Part shown: in pieces, positions 34,585 through 42,735 of the stretch
Numbering within the stretch: position 1 is the first letter of the stretch
How the letters are laid out: each line of letters opens with the position of its first letter
Assembly: GCF_015690355.1 (NCBI RefSeq)
Contig: NZ_JADPRT010000007.1
Coordinates: forward strand, 62,001 to 126,000
Source of the DNA: Streptacidiphilus fuscans
GTDB lineage: Bacteria > Actinomycetota > Actinomycetes > Streptomycetales > Streptomycetaceae
Length of the DNA: 64,000 bases
Direction: 5' to 3'
Made by a program: the position numbers and the translations under genes
Notes under the pieces: generated by a model
Seen by the model: the letters and a program-made list of their open reading frames with translations, nothing else
Databases searched by the model: none
Told to the model about the DNA's origin: nothing

Positions 34585-35610
34585 TCAGCCCGCCGACTCG
34601 GGCGGGTCGATCTGCGAGGTGGTGATCGCGGAGTCGGTCGTGCCCCAGGCGGCGAGGATCTTCCGGTAGGTCCCGTCCGCGATCAGGTGCTGGACGGCGG
34701 CCTGAAAGGCGCGGGTCAGCGGCGAGCCCTTGGGGAAGACGAAGCCGACGTCCAGCCGGTGGAACGGGCCGAGGTAGTGCACCGCGCCGCCGGTCTGCTT
34801 CTCCTGGTAGCGCAGGCCGTTGATGGTCGACATCAGCACGTCGAACCGGCCCTGCTGCAGGCCGAGTTGCAGCGCCCCACCGTCCGAGTAGACCTGCACC
34901 CGGTACGCGGGCTGCCCCGCGTCCGTGCAGACGTGCGCGTTCTGCTCCAGCGTCGCCTCGAAGGTCGTCCCGGCTCCCGTGCCGACGGTCAGTCCGCACA
35001 GCTGCCGGAGCGAGCTGATCTGCTTGATCGGGCTCCCGGCACGGACGGCGAAGCCCTGGCCGTCGTCGATGTAGGTGACGAAGTCGACGGTCTTCAGCCG
35101 CTCGGTCGTCACCCCGAAGTTGCCCACGCCGAGTTGGTACTTGCCCGAGCTCAGCCCCGGCAGGATCGTCTCGAAGGCGGCGATCTGCCGGTTCACCCGC
35201 AGGCCCAGCACCGCCGCGACCGCGTCGGTGATGTCGATGTCCTGCCCCACGGGGGTGCTGCTCGCACCGTCGGGATAGGAGGCGCTCGGCGGGCCGCCGA
35301 TCGCGGTCGCCACGGTGATCTCCCCCGAGGCGCGGACGGCGGCGGGAAGCAGCGCGGCCGCCGCGTCCACCTTCCGCACCGAGGAGACCAGGTCGGCGCT
35401 CGTCCCGCCCGCAGCAGCCGAGTTGGGGCCGCCGGACGCGCCGGACGGGTTGGACGCACACCCGCTCAACGCGATCAGGGCGACGAGGCTGAGCAGCAGT
35501 ACGACGGGGACGTTCCACGCTCGTCGGAAGGGCAGCGGCCCGGCTCGCACCGCGAAGTTCAGGGCGTGAACGGGTGCTTGAGGGCGTGGCTCAACGATGG
35601 TTGCAGGCAA
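34585..35610 (-). CDS. amino-acid ABC importer substrate-binding lipoprotein B
   Basis: 341 residues from TTG 35610, which has GGAAAGG 7 bp upstream; GTG 35550 would give a neater signal peptide. The leader ends in a lipobox (LIALSGC). The binding fold is seen in VRASGEITVATAIGGPPSASYPDGA, VGQDIDITDAVAAVLGL, YQLGVGNFGVTTERLKTVDFVTYIDDGQGF and AAVQHLIADGTYRKILAAWG. The core is about 25-30% like that of binding protein A by eye, so the two proteins may catch different ligands for one transporter. It is the first gene of the leftward operon behind Cys leader 3. Confidence 0.9.
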   Translation of the reverse strand: MPATIVEPRPQAPVHALNFAVRAGPLPFRRAWNVPVVLLLSLVALIALSGCASNPSGASGGPNSAAAGGTSADLVSSVRKVDAAAALLPAAVRASGEITVATAIGGPPSASYPDGASSTPVGQDIDITDAVAAVLGLRVNRQIAAFETILPGLSSGKYQLGVGNFGVTTERLKTVDFVTYIDDGQGFAVRAGSPIKQISSLRQLCGLTVGTGAGTTFEATLEQNAHVCTDAGQPAYRVQVYSDGGALQLGLQQGRFDVLMSTINGLRYQEKQTGGAVHYLGPFHRLDVGFVFPKGSPLTRAFQAAVQHLIADGTYRKILAAWGTTDSAITTSQIDPPESAG

Positions 35611-36170
35611 GGCGCGGCCTTTCCGCGGGCATGGGTGACACCGTGGCCGACCGGCCGCGCACCGGTAAGGCGGGCAGGGTCAGGCCACGGAAACGGGAGG
35701 CAAGCAAGGCAAAGGAGGCAGGCGACAGCAGCGGATGCGCGGCAGCGGCAACGCGTGGAGGAGTCCGGCCCACGGCACAGGGGCGCGAAGGAGGGAAGGG
35801 CCGAACGAGCGGCCCGCTACCGAGTCAGCAGGACGGGGTCAGCGACAACACGCTGCGGACCACACCCGACCGAAGTCGATGTGGCCCCGAATGACCAGAG
35901 GCTGCTCGATACTCACATCGCACAGTTGAGCAGCGGTCATACGTTCGCGTCAACCACCGTCCCGCCCGTCGGACGCCGCGCAGCTCCTGGCAACGGCAGG
36001 CGGCCTTGACGGCACGCCGACCGGGCGACGTAGTCTTGCGGTGACGCCGTGTTGAGGGACGCGGCGTCGGCGACAGCGATCACGCCGCCGTGGCTCGTCA
36101 GGGCCCGGCGCGTCCACCCGGCCTCCGTGCCGCGACGCCGCTGTCCGCACTCCCTTCGGAGACTCCTTCC
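35611..36170. other. 560-bp divergent control region of the organosulfur importer
   Basis: Apart from Cys leader peptide 3 (35839-35940, minus strand) no convincing gene is seen. The space between the leader and the binding-protein gene (about 228 bp) has the size of an attenuator. On the plus side GGAG precedes the permease ATG by 10 bp; no leader peptide for the rightward operon was found. Confidence 0.5.
35839..35940 (-). CDS. Cys leader peptide 3 (upstream of the ABC importer operon)
   Basis: Reading leftward from ATG 35940, a 33-codon frame ends in RGHIDFGRVWSAACCR, 228 bp before the binding-protein gene at 35610. The RGHIDxxRVxSA core matches leader 1, and two adjacent Cys codons (TGT TGT) precede the final Arg. 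A GTG at 35916 is an alternative start. As with leaders 1 and 2, ribosome stalling at Cys codons would couple expression to cysteine supply. Confidence 0.75.
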   Translation of the reverse strand: MTAAQLCDVSIEQPLVIRGHIDFGRVWSAACCR

Positions 36171-37094
36171 ATGACCGTCGCATCCGACGTTCCCCCGCTT
36201 CGCCTCTCCAACGCCGAACCCGCCGCCGAGCCCGCTGCCGAAGCCAACGACGCAACAGAGACCAGCCCGCCGCTACCGACCCGGATCCGGCCCAGGCGAC
36301 ATCCAGGACGCTGGGCGACCGCCGCGGCGGCCCTGCTCCTGCTCGCCTGGGTGCTGCGCTCCGTCCTGTCCAACCGCGCCTTCCAATGGGGCGTCGTCGC
36401 CCGGTACTTCAGCAGCGCGGGCGTGCTGGACGGACTGGTGCTCACGCTCTGGCTGACGGCCGTGGTGACCGGACTCGGCTTCGCCCTCGGCGCGGTGATC
36501 GCCGCGCTGCGGATCTCCGCCAACCCGGTGCTGCGCGGGCTGGCCTGGGGCTACCTCTGGGTCTTCCGGGCCACACCGGTCCTGGTCCAACTGCTGCTCT
36601 GGTACAACATCGGCCTGCTCTACCCGACGCTGAGCATCGGCGTCCCGTTCGGCCCGACGCTGGCCTCGGTCAGCACGGTCAACCTGCTGGGCGGGACCGC
36701 CACCGCCGTCATCGGCCTGACCCTGCACGAGGCCGCCTACGCGGCGGAGGTGGTGCGCGGCGGGCTGCTCGCCGTCGATGCCGGCCAGCACGAGGCCGCC
36801 GCCGCGCTCGGGCTCGGCCGACTGCGCACGCTGCGCCGGATCGTGCTGCCCCAGGCCATGCGCAGCATCGTCCCGGCTGCCGGCAACATGCTGATCGGCA
36901 CGCTCAAGAGCACCTCGATCGTCAGCGTGCTGGCCGTGGTCGACCTGCTCTACTCGGTGCAGATCGTCTACAACCGCACCTACCAGGTGATCCCGCTGCT
37001 GCTGGTGGCAGCCATCTGGTACCTGGTCGTCACCAGCGTTCTGACGGTGGGTCAGTTCTTTCTGGAGCGCCGTGTCGGACGGAGCAGCCGATGA
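36171..37094 (+). CDS. amino-acid ABC importer permease B
   Basis: 307 residues from ATG 36171 with GGAG upstream. A Glu/Ala-rich N-terminal tail precedes the membrane part (WATAAAALLLLAWVLRSVL, VLDGLVLTLWLTAVVTGLGFALGAVIAAL). The EAA loop is EAAAALGLGRLRTLRRIVLPQAMRSIVPAAGNML. It is a paralogue of the permease at 33487 in the opposite-facing operon and has no ATPase of its own. Its stop overlaps the start of the FAD-dependent gene by 4 bp. Confidence 0.92.
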   Translation: MTVASDVPPLRLSNAEPAAEPAAEANDATETSPPLPTRIRPRRHPGRWATAAAALLLLAWVLRSVLSNRAFQWGVVARYFSSAGVLDGLVLTLWLTAVVTGLGFALGAVIAALRISANPVLRGLAWGYLWVFRATPVLVQLLLWYNIGLLYPTLSIGVPFGPTLASVSTVNLLGGTATAVIGLTLHEAAYAAEVVRGGLLAVDAGQHEAAAALGLGRLRTLRRIVLPQAMRSIVPAAGNMLIGTLKSTSIVSVLAVVDLLYSVQIVYNRTYQVIPLLLVAAIWYLVVTSVLTVGQFFLERRVGRSSR

Positions 37095-39001
37095 GGCGGG
37101 TCAGCATCGCCGTGGTCGGCGTCGGGCCGCGCGCCACCGGCCTGCTGGACCGGATCGTCGCCAACGCGCCGCAACTACTGCCGTCAGCAGTCGATCTGAC
37201 GATCCATCTGATCGACCCGCATCCGCCCGGTCCGGGCCGGGTGTGGCGGCACGACCAGTCCCCGCTGCTGCGGATGAACTCCATGGCGGAGGACGTCACC
37301 ATGTTCACCGACGCCGCCACCGTCATGGACGGCCCGGTCCGCCCCGGTCCCTCGCTCGCCGAGTGGGCCGCCGGGCCGGACGCCCGTGCCGTCGCCGACC
37401 CGGCGGTCCGGGCCGAGCTGGAGCAGCTGGCCCCCACCGACTTCGCCACCCGGCGCGTCCAGAGCGCCTACCTCGACTGGGTGTTCCGACGGACCACGGC
37501 CGCGCTGGCCCCCTACGCCACGGTCCGCGTCCACCGCGAGGCCGCCGTCGACGTGCGCGGGGGGCCGGACGAGCCGCAGCAGGTCGTCCTCGCGTCCGGG
37601 AACACCGTCACCGCGGACCTGGTCGTGCTGACGTTGGGACACCTGGACGCGCGGCCCGAGTCCGACGAGCAGCGCCTGACGGACTTCGCCGGCCGCCACC
37701 GCCTGCACTACCTGCCGCCCGCCTACTCCGCCGACCTCGGCGCCGAGTTGGACGAGATCGCACCCGGCGAGGACGTGGTCCTGCGCGGCTTCGGCCTGGC
37801 TGCCGTCGACCTGATCGTGCTGCTCACCGAGGGACGCGGCGGCCGCTACCTCCCCCGGACCGACGGCTCACTCGCGTATCTGCCGTCGGGCCGCGAACCC
37901 GTGCTGCACGCGGGTTCGCGACGCGGTGTGCCGTACCACGCCAAGACCGGCTACCGCCTGCAGGGCCCGCCGCCTCCGCTGCCGCGCTTCTTCGGGCCGG
38001 ACGCGGTGGACCTGCTGCTGGGCGGGGACGGCCCGCTCGACTTCCGGGCCGAGGTGTGGCCGTCGGTGGCCAAGGAGATCGCGTACGGCCACTACCACGA
38101 GCTGTTCCACGGCCATCCGGAACGGACCCGGATGCCGTGGGAGGAGTTCCTCGCCGCCTTCACCCCGCTGGCCTGGTACGCCCCGGCCACGGCCGCACTG
38201 GTCGGCCGCGCCGTCCCCGACCCGGACGACCGGATCGACTTCGAGGCGCTGGACCGCCCGCTCGCCGGGACGTCGTTCGCCTCCCCCGACGCCCTGCGGG
38301 AGACGCTGCGCCGGCACATCCGCAACGACCTCGCGCGGCGCGGCGACCGCGCCCACAGTGCCGATCTCGGTGCGTTCTACGCGCTGCTCTCCGTCTACGG
38401 CCAGCTCCCGCGCGTCGCCGCGAGCGGTCGACTGGACGCGACGTCGCTGGCCAGGGACCTGGACGGCTGGTGGCACGGCTTCTTCAGCTTCCTCGCCAGC
38501 GGTCCGCCCGGACACCGGCTCCGGGAGCTGCTGGCGCTGTCGGACGCGGGCCTGCTGCACTTCCTCGGCCCCGACCTGCGCGTCGAGGCGGACGAGGCGA
38601 GCGGCAGGTTCCTCGCCCACAGCCCCGCCCTTGCGGGAGCGGTGACGACTGCGACCACGCTCGTCGAGGCACGCCTCCCGCGTGCCACGCTGCGGCGCAC
38701 CGACTCCCCGCTCCTGCGCGACCTGCTCGCGCGCGGGGAGGCGACCGAAGAGCGGCGCTCGGGACTGATGTTGACGGATCCTCAGAGCGGTGCGGTCGTC
38801 GACGACTCAGGCCGACCGCATCCGCGCCGGATCGCCCTCGGCGCGCACACCAGCGCGCGGGCGGTCGCGGCGTTCGCCCGCCCCCGCTCCAACTCTCCCG
38901 CGTTCCGCCAGAACGACGCGGCGGCGCGAGCGCTGCTCCTTGCTGTCGCGAGGCTGGGACCGGCATCAGTCCAGGCGCAACCGCAGGTCGCGTCGTTCTG
39001 A
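37091..39001 (+). CDS. FAD/NAD(P)-binding protein, probable flavin monooxygenase-like
   Basis: 636 residues. The first Rossmann fold is VSIAVVGVGPRATGLLDRIV (GxGxxxTG), with HDQSPLLRMNSMAEDVTMFTD after it. A long central part includes TADLVVLTLGHLDARP, where family members have their second nucleotide site, and GFGLAAVDLIVLLTEGRGGRY. The sequence fits the PF13454 (FAD_NAD_bind) group of large flavoproteins, some of which act in amino-acid or siderophore-type hydroxylation. It is co-translated with importer permease B, so its substrate is probably the imported compound or a product of it. Confidence 0.85.
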   Translation: MRRVSIAVVGVGPRATGLLDRIVANAPQLLPSAVDLTIHLIDPHPPGPGRVWRHDQSPLLRMNSMAEDVTMFTDAATVMDGPVRPGPSLAEWAAGPDARAVADPAVRAELEQLAPTDFATRRVQSAYLDWVFRRTTAALAPYATVRVHREAAVDVRGGPDEPQQVVLASGNTVTADLVVLTLGHLDARPESDEQRLTDFAGRHRLHYLPPAYSADLGAELDEIAPGEDVVLRGFGLAAVDLIVLLTEGRGGRYLPRTDGSLAYLPSGREPVLHAGSRRGVPYHAKTGYRLQGPPPPLPRFFGPDAVDLLLGGDGPLDFRAEVWPSVAKEIAYGHYHELFHGHPERTRMPWEEFLAAFTPLAWYAPATAALVGRAVPDPDDRIDFEALDRPLAGTSFASPDALRETLRRHIRNDLARRGDRAHSADLGAFYALLSVYGQLPRVAASGRLDATSLARDLDGWWHGFFSFLASGPPGHRLRELLALSDAGLLHFLGPDLRVEADEASGRFLAHSPALAGAVTTATTLVEARLPRATLRRTDSPLLRDLLARGEATEERRSGLMLTDPQSGAVVDDSGRPHPRRIALGAHTSARAVAAFARPRSNSPAFRQNDAAARALLLAVARLGPASVQAQPQVASF

Positions 39002-39064
39002 CGGAGTGGTGAAGCCGCACCGCTCACCCTCGAAAGCGGTGCGGCCCGTGCGGCGCGGCTCCAC

Positions 39065-39228
39065 AGAGGCTGTCGGGGAACCTGGGCCGGATCAGCTGGG
39101 GTCGGCTGGTGCGTGCGATCGCAAGGCGCCGGAGCGCCCTCGTAGCGGAGCTACTTGGGCGGTTCGGCAACGCGGCGAGCGTGCGTACCAGGCGGGCCCA
39201 GCCCGGCTCAGGTTCCCCGACAGCCTCT
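39065..39228. repeat. MITE-like element with 20-bp perfect terminal inverted repeats
   Basis: AGAGGCTGTCGGGGAACCTG at 39065-39084 is matched as its reverse complement at 39209-39228, and after one mismatch pair five more bases pair (GCCGG/CCGGC). The 164-bp unit fills the space between two convergent genes and overlaps the TAA stop of the GH13 gene. No flanking target duplication is obvious. It could be a mobile-element relic or an elaborate bidirectional terminator. Confidence 0.65.
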
Positions 39229-40841
39229 TAGGAGGCGTGGAGCCACGCCGCAGTCTCCGGGGGCAACTGGCCATCGGCCAGCGGCCCGCTGGTGAGCAGG
39301 ACCTCGTCGTGCGGCGGGAGCGGCGCGGGGGTCGTGCCCAGGTTGGCCACGCAGGTGAAACCCGAGCCGTTGCGGGTGAAGGCCAGCACGGTGGGGTCGC
39401 CGGGCAGCCAGCCCATTGTGCCGTCCCCGAGCGCGGGGTGGGTGCGGCGCAGTTGCAGTGCTCTGCGGTACAGCTGGAGCATCGAGTCCGGGTCGTTCAC
39501 CTGGCTCTCCGCCGTGCGGTGGGACCAGTCCCGTGGCTGGGGCAGCCAGGGCACCGCATCGTCCGAGGCCGACGCCGAGAAGCCGAACGGGGGCTCGGTG
39601 CCGCTCCACGGCAGCGGCACCCGGCAGCCGTCGCGGCCGGGGTCCGCCCCGGCGGTGCGGTGGTACATCGGGTCCTCGATCACCTCCGCCGGGAGGTCCT
39701 CGACCTCCGGCAGGCCCAACTCCTCGCCCTGGTACAGATAGACCGAGCCGGGCAGGGCCAGGCTCAGCAGCGCGGCGGCGCGGGCCCGGCGGGTGCCGAG
39801 CTCCAGGTCGGTCGGGATGCCGTGGGCCTTGGTGGCGAAGTCGAACCCCGTGTCCGCCCGGCCGTAGCGGGTCACCGTGCGGGTGATGTCGTGGTTGGCG
39901 AGCACCCAGGTCGCCGGCGCTCCCACCGGCGTGTGCACGGTGAGCGTGGTCGTGATCGTCTCGCGCAGCCGGTCCGCGTCCCAAGGGCAGCTGAGGAAGC
40001 CGAAGTTGAAGGCGGTGTGCAGCTCGTCGGGACGCAGGTAGCGGGCGAAGCGGTCCGGATCGGGCAGCCAGACCTCGCCGATCAGGGCGCGCGGCGGGCT
40101 GTAGGAGTCGGCGAGCTTCCGCCAGCTGCGGTAGATGTCGTGGATCTCGTCCCGGTCGATGTAGGGGCGCTCGTCGGTGCCCTCGACCACGTCCGGCAGC
40201 AGCGGGTCCTTGGCGACCTCAGCTGCGGAGTCGATGCGGACCCCGGCCGCGCCGCGGTCGAACCAGAAGCGCAGCACCTCCTCGTGCTCGCGGCGCACCT
40301 CCGGGTGCTGCCAGTTCAGGTCGGGCTGCTGGGAGGCGAAGCGGTGCAGGTACCACTGCCCGTCCGGGACGCGGGTCCAGGCGCTGCCGCCGAACTGCGA
40401 GGGCCAGTTGTTGGGCGGCAACTCGCCTGCTGTGCCGCGTCCTTCGCGGAACCAGAAGCGGTCCCGCTCCGGCGAGCCGGGGCCTGCGGCCAGCGCCTGC
40501 CGGAACCAGTCGTGCTGGTCGGAGACGTGGTTGGGGACGATGTCGACGATGGTCCTGATCCCCAGTTCGAGCGCGTCGGCGATGAGTTGCTCGGCGTCCG
40601 CGAGGGTGCCGAACGCCGGGTGGATCCGGCGGTAGTCGGCGACGTCGTAGCCGCCGTCCGCCATCGGCGACGCGTACCAGGGGTTGAACCAGAGCGCGTC
40701 GACGCCGAGTCGGGCCAGGTAGGGCAGCCGGGAGCGGACTCCCGCCAGGTCGCCGACGCCGTCTCCGTCCGCGTCGGCGAAGCTGCGCACGTAGACCTGG
40801 TAGATCGCGGCGCCGCGCCACCATTCGTGGGCTTGAAGCAA
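39228..40841 (-). CDS. GH13 alpha-glucosidase (oligo-glucosidase type)
   Basis: 537 residues, the size of cytoplasmic alpha-glucosidases and oligo-1,6-glucosidases. Conserved regions: DIVPNHVSD (100-108), GVRIDSAAEV with nucleophile Asp204, ALIGEVWLPD with acid/base Glu256 and VLANHDITRT with transition-state Asp318. There is no signal peptide. It is the last gene of a sugar ABC importer operon, so it most likely hydrolyses imported alpha-glucooligosaccharides. The gene ends with TAA, rare in this genome, exactly at the edge of the inverted-repeat element, which may have altered the C-terminus slightly. Confidence 0.93.
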   Translation of the reverse strand: MLQAHEWWRGAAIYQVYVRSFADADGDGVGDLAGVRSRLPYLARLGVDALWFNPWYASPMADGGYDVADYRRIHPAFGTLADAEQLIADALELGIRTIVDIVPNHVSDQHDWFRQALAAGPGSPERDRFWFREGRGTAGELPPNNWPSQFGGSAWTRVPDGQWYLHRFASQQPDLNWQHPEVRREHEEVLRFWFDRGAAGVRIDSAAEVAKDPLLPDVVEGTDERPYIDRDEIHDIYRSWRKLADSYSPPRALIGEVWLPDPDRFARYLRPDELHTAFNFGFLSCPWDADRLRETITTTLTVHTPVGAPATWVLANHDITRTVTRYGRADTGFDFATKAHGIPTDLELGTRRARAAALLSLALPGSVYLYQGEELGLPEVEDLPAEVIEDPMYHRTAGADPGRDGCRVPLPWSGTEPPFGFSASASDDAVPWLPQPRDWSHRTAESQVNDPDSMLQLYRRALQLRRTHPALGDGTMGWLPGDPTVLAFTRNGSGFTCVANLGTTPAPLPPHDEVLLTSGPLADGQLPPETAAWLHAS

Positions 40842-40883
40842 GGTAGCGGTCTCCTCGGGCGAGTCGGGAGAGGGACGGCAGGG

Positions 40884-41750
40884 TCAGCCCTTGAGGCTGC
40901 CTGCGGTCAGACCGGACATGATGTTGCGTTGGAAGATCAGGAAGAACAGCACGGTGGGCACGGCCGAGATGGCCGCCGCCGCGATGAGCACGTTCTGCGG
41001 CACACCGAGCGAGAGCGAGTAGATCCCGGCGTTGAGGGTCTGCTTGGTGGGGTCGGGCTCGGCCAGCAGCGGCCAGAGGAAGTCCTTCCACACGTTGACC
41101 AGGGCGAAGATCGAGACCACCCCGAGGATCGGCCGGGACATGGGCAGCACGATCGACCACAGCGTCCGCAGCGGTCCGGCCCCGTCGATGGCGGCGGAGT
41201 CGAGCAGTTCCTGCGGGACGGAGTCGAAGAAGCGCTTGAGCAGGTAGATGTTGAAGGCGTTGGCCACGGACGGCAGCCAGATCGCCCAGGGGCTGTTGAG
41301 CAGGTTGAGATGGACCAGCGGCAGGTCGAGCACGGTCAGGTACTGCGGGACGATCAGCACCATGGCGGGGATCATCAGGCTGGCCAGCATCAGCCCGAGG
41401 ATCACGTTGCCGAGCACGGGCCGCAGCTTCGACAGCGAGTACGCGGCGGCCACGTCGAGGACCAGTTGGAAGGCGAGGGCGCCGAACGCGTACCACAGCG
41501 TGTTGACCAGCAGTTGCTCGATGTTGAGGCGGTTCCACGCGTCGGAGTAGTTGGAGACCTGGACGTGGTGCGGGTAGAAGGTGGGCGGCGTCGCGATGGA
41601 CTCGGCGGTGGTCTTCAGGCCGTCGGTCACCAGCAGGTAGAGCGGGCCGAGGAAGACCAGAGAGAAGACCACGACGACCAGCAGCAGCGTCACCCGGTAG
41701 ACGGTGCGGTTCAGCTGCGCGGGATTGATCAGCGTCCGGGTGTCGCTCAC
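40884..41750 (-). CDS. carbohydrate ABC importer permease (MalG type)
   Basis: 288 residues, about six helices, with the EAA loop SAAIDGAGPLRTLWSIVLPMSRPILGVVSI. The start ATG 41750 overlaps the stop of the MalF-type gene by 4 bp. Segments FSLVFLGPLYLLVTDGLKTTAE and the final NIMSGLTAGSLKG are typical of the CUT1 family. It pairs with the next permease to form the channel; the importer has no ATPase in the window, so it probably uses a shared MsiK-type ATPase as many streptomycete sugar importers do. Confidence 0.94.
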   Translation of the reverse strand: MSDTRTLINPAQLNRTVYRVTLLLVVVVFSLVFLGPLYLLVTDGLKTTAESIATPPTFYPHHVQVSNYSDAWNRLNIEQLLVNTLWYAFGALAFQLVLDVAAAYSLSKLRPVLGNVILGLMLASLMIPAMVLIVPQYLTVLDLPLVHLNLLNSPWAIWLPSVANAFNIYLLKRFFDSVPQELLDSAAIDGAGPLRTLWSIVLPMSRPILGVVSIFALVNVWKDFLWPLLAEPDPTKQTLNAGIYSLSLGVPQNVLIAAAAISAVPTVLFFLIFQRNIMSGLTAGSLKG

Positions 41751-42688
41751 GCTTCGGCCCTCCGGTTCAGACGGACGTAGAGCAGCGAGAACCCGGCCAG
41801 GACCAGCAGCAGGAGCAGTCCGAGCGCGCAGGCGGCGCCGTAGTTGCTGAAGTTGAAGGCGTACTGGTAGATCAGGTAGACGATCGTGGTGGTGGAGTTG
41901 TCCACGCCCTGACCGCCGTTGGTCAGCACGAACGGCTCGACAAAGACCTGCATGGTCGCCACGATCTGCAGCATCAGCATGAGCGAGAGGATCAGCCGGG
42001 TCTGCGGGATCGTCACATGCCGGATCCGGCGCAGCACTCCCGCTCCGTCGAGCTCGGCCGCCTCGTAGAGCTCGCCCGGGATGTTCTGCAGGGCGGCCAG
42101 GTAGATCAGGGTGGCGCTGCCCATGTTCATCCAGGTGGACGCGATGACCACGGCCACCATCGACATGTTCGGCGACTGCAGCCAGGCCGAGGTGGGCAGG
42201 TGCAGCAGTTGGAGCATCCGGTCGAGCAGGCCGTACTGCGGGTCGTAGAGGTCCTTGAAGACCAGCAGCGAGGTCACCGGCGGAAGCATCACCGGCAGGT
42301 AGACGAGCACCCGCAGATAGCCGCGGGCGTGCCGCAGTTCGTTCATCACCACGGCCACGACGAACGGCAGCGCGAAGCCCAGGACCAGGGCCAGGCCGGT
42401 GAACTCGGCGGTGTTGCGCCAGGCGATCCAGAAGCTCGGGTCGTTGCTGATCTGCTGGAGGTTGTGCAGGCCGACCCAGGTGGTCTGCCCCGCCCGCGCC
42501 TTCTGGAAGCTCATGATCACTTCGCGGACCATGGGGTACCAGGTGAAACAGGCGAAGCAGAGCACCGCGCCGATCAGGAAGCCGTGCGCGGTCAGGTTGC
42601 GCCGCACACTTCGGCGCAGCGCCCCGGCCCGGCCCGCCGTCCGCAGGGGCGGCGAGCCGGCGTCGGAGGATGCGGTCAGGACCGCCAT
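41747..42688 (-). CDS. carbohydrate ABC importer permease (MalF type)
   Basis: 313 residues with six helices, beginning FLIGAVLCFACFTWYPMVREVIMSFQKA. The EAA loop is YEAAELDGAGVLRRIRHVTIPQTRLILSLML. The segment FVLTNGGQGVDNSTTTIVYLIYQYAFNFSNYGAACALG is characteristic of MalF-type CUT1 proteins. It follows the binding-protein gene by 47 bp and overlaps the MalG-type gene. Confidence 0.94.
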   Translation of the reverse strand: MAVLTASSDAGSPPLRTAGRAGALRRSVRRNLTAHGFLIGAVLCFACFTWYPMVREVIMSFQKARAGQTTWVGLHNLQQISNDPSFWIAWRNTAEFTGLALVLGFALPFVVAVVMNELRHARGYLRVLVYLPVMLPPVTSLLVFKDLYDPQYGLLDRMLQLLHLPTSAWLQSPNMSMVAVVIASTWMNMGSATLIYLAALQNIPGELYEAAELDGAGVLRRIRHVTIPQTRLILSLMLMLQIVATMQVFVEPFVLTNGGQGVDNSTTTIVYLIYQYAFNFSNYGAACALGLLLLLVLAGFSLLYVRLNRRAEA

Positions 42689-42735
42689 TCGGGGACTCCT
42701 CGAAGCTCAGGTGAGGGTGAGGCAGCGGGTCGGCC

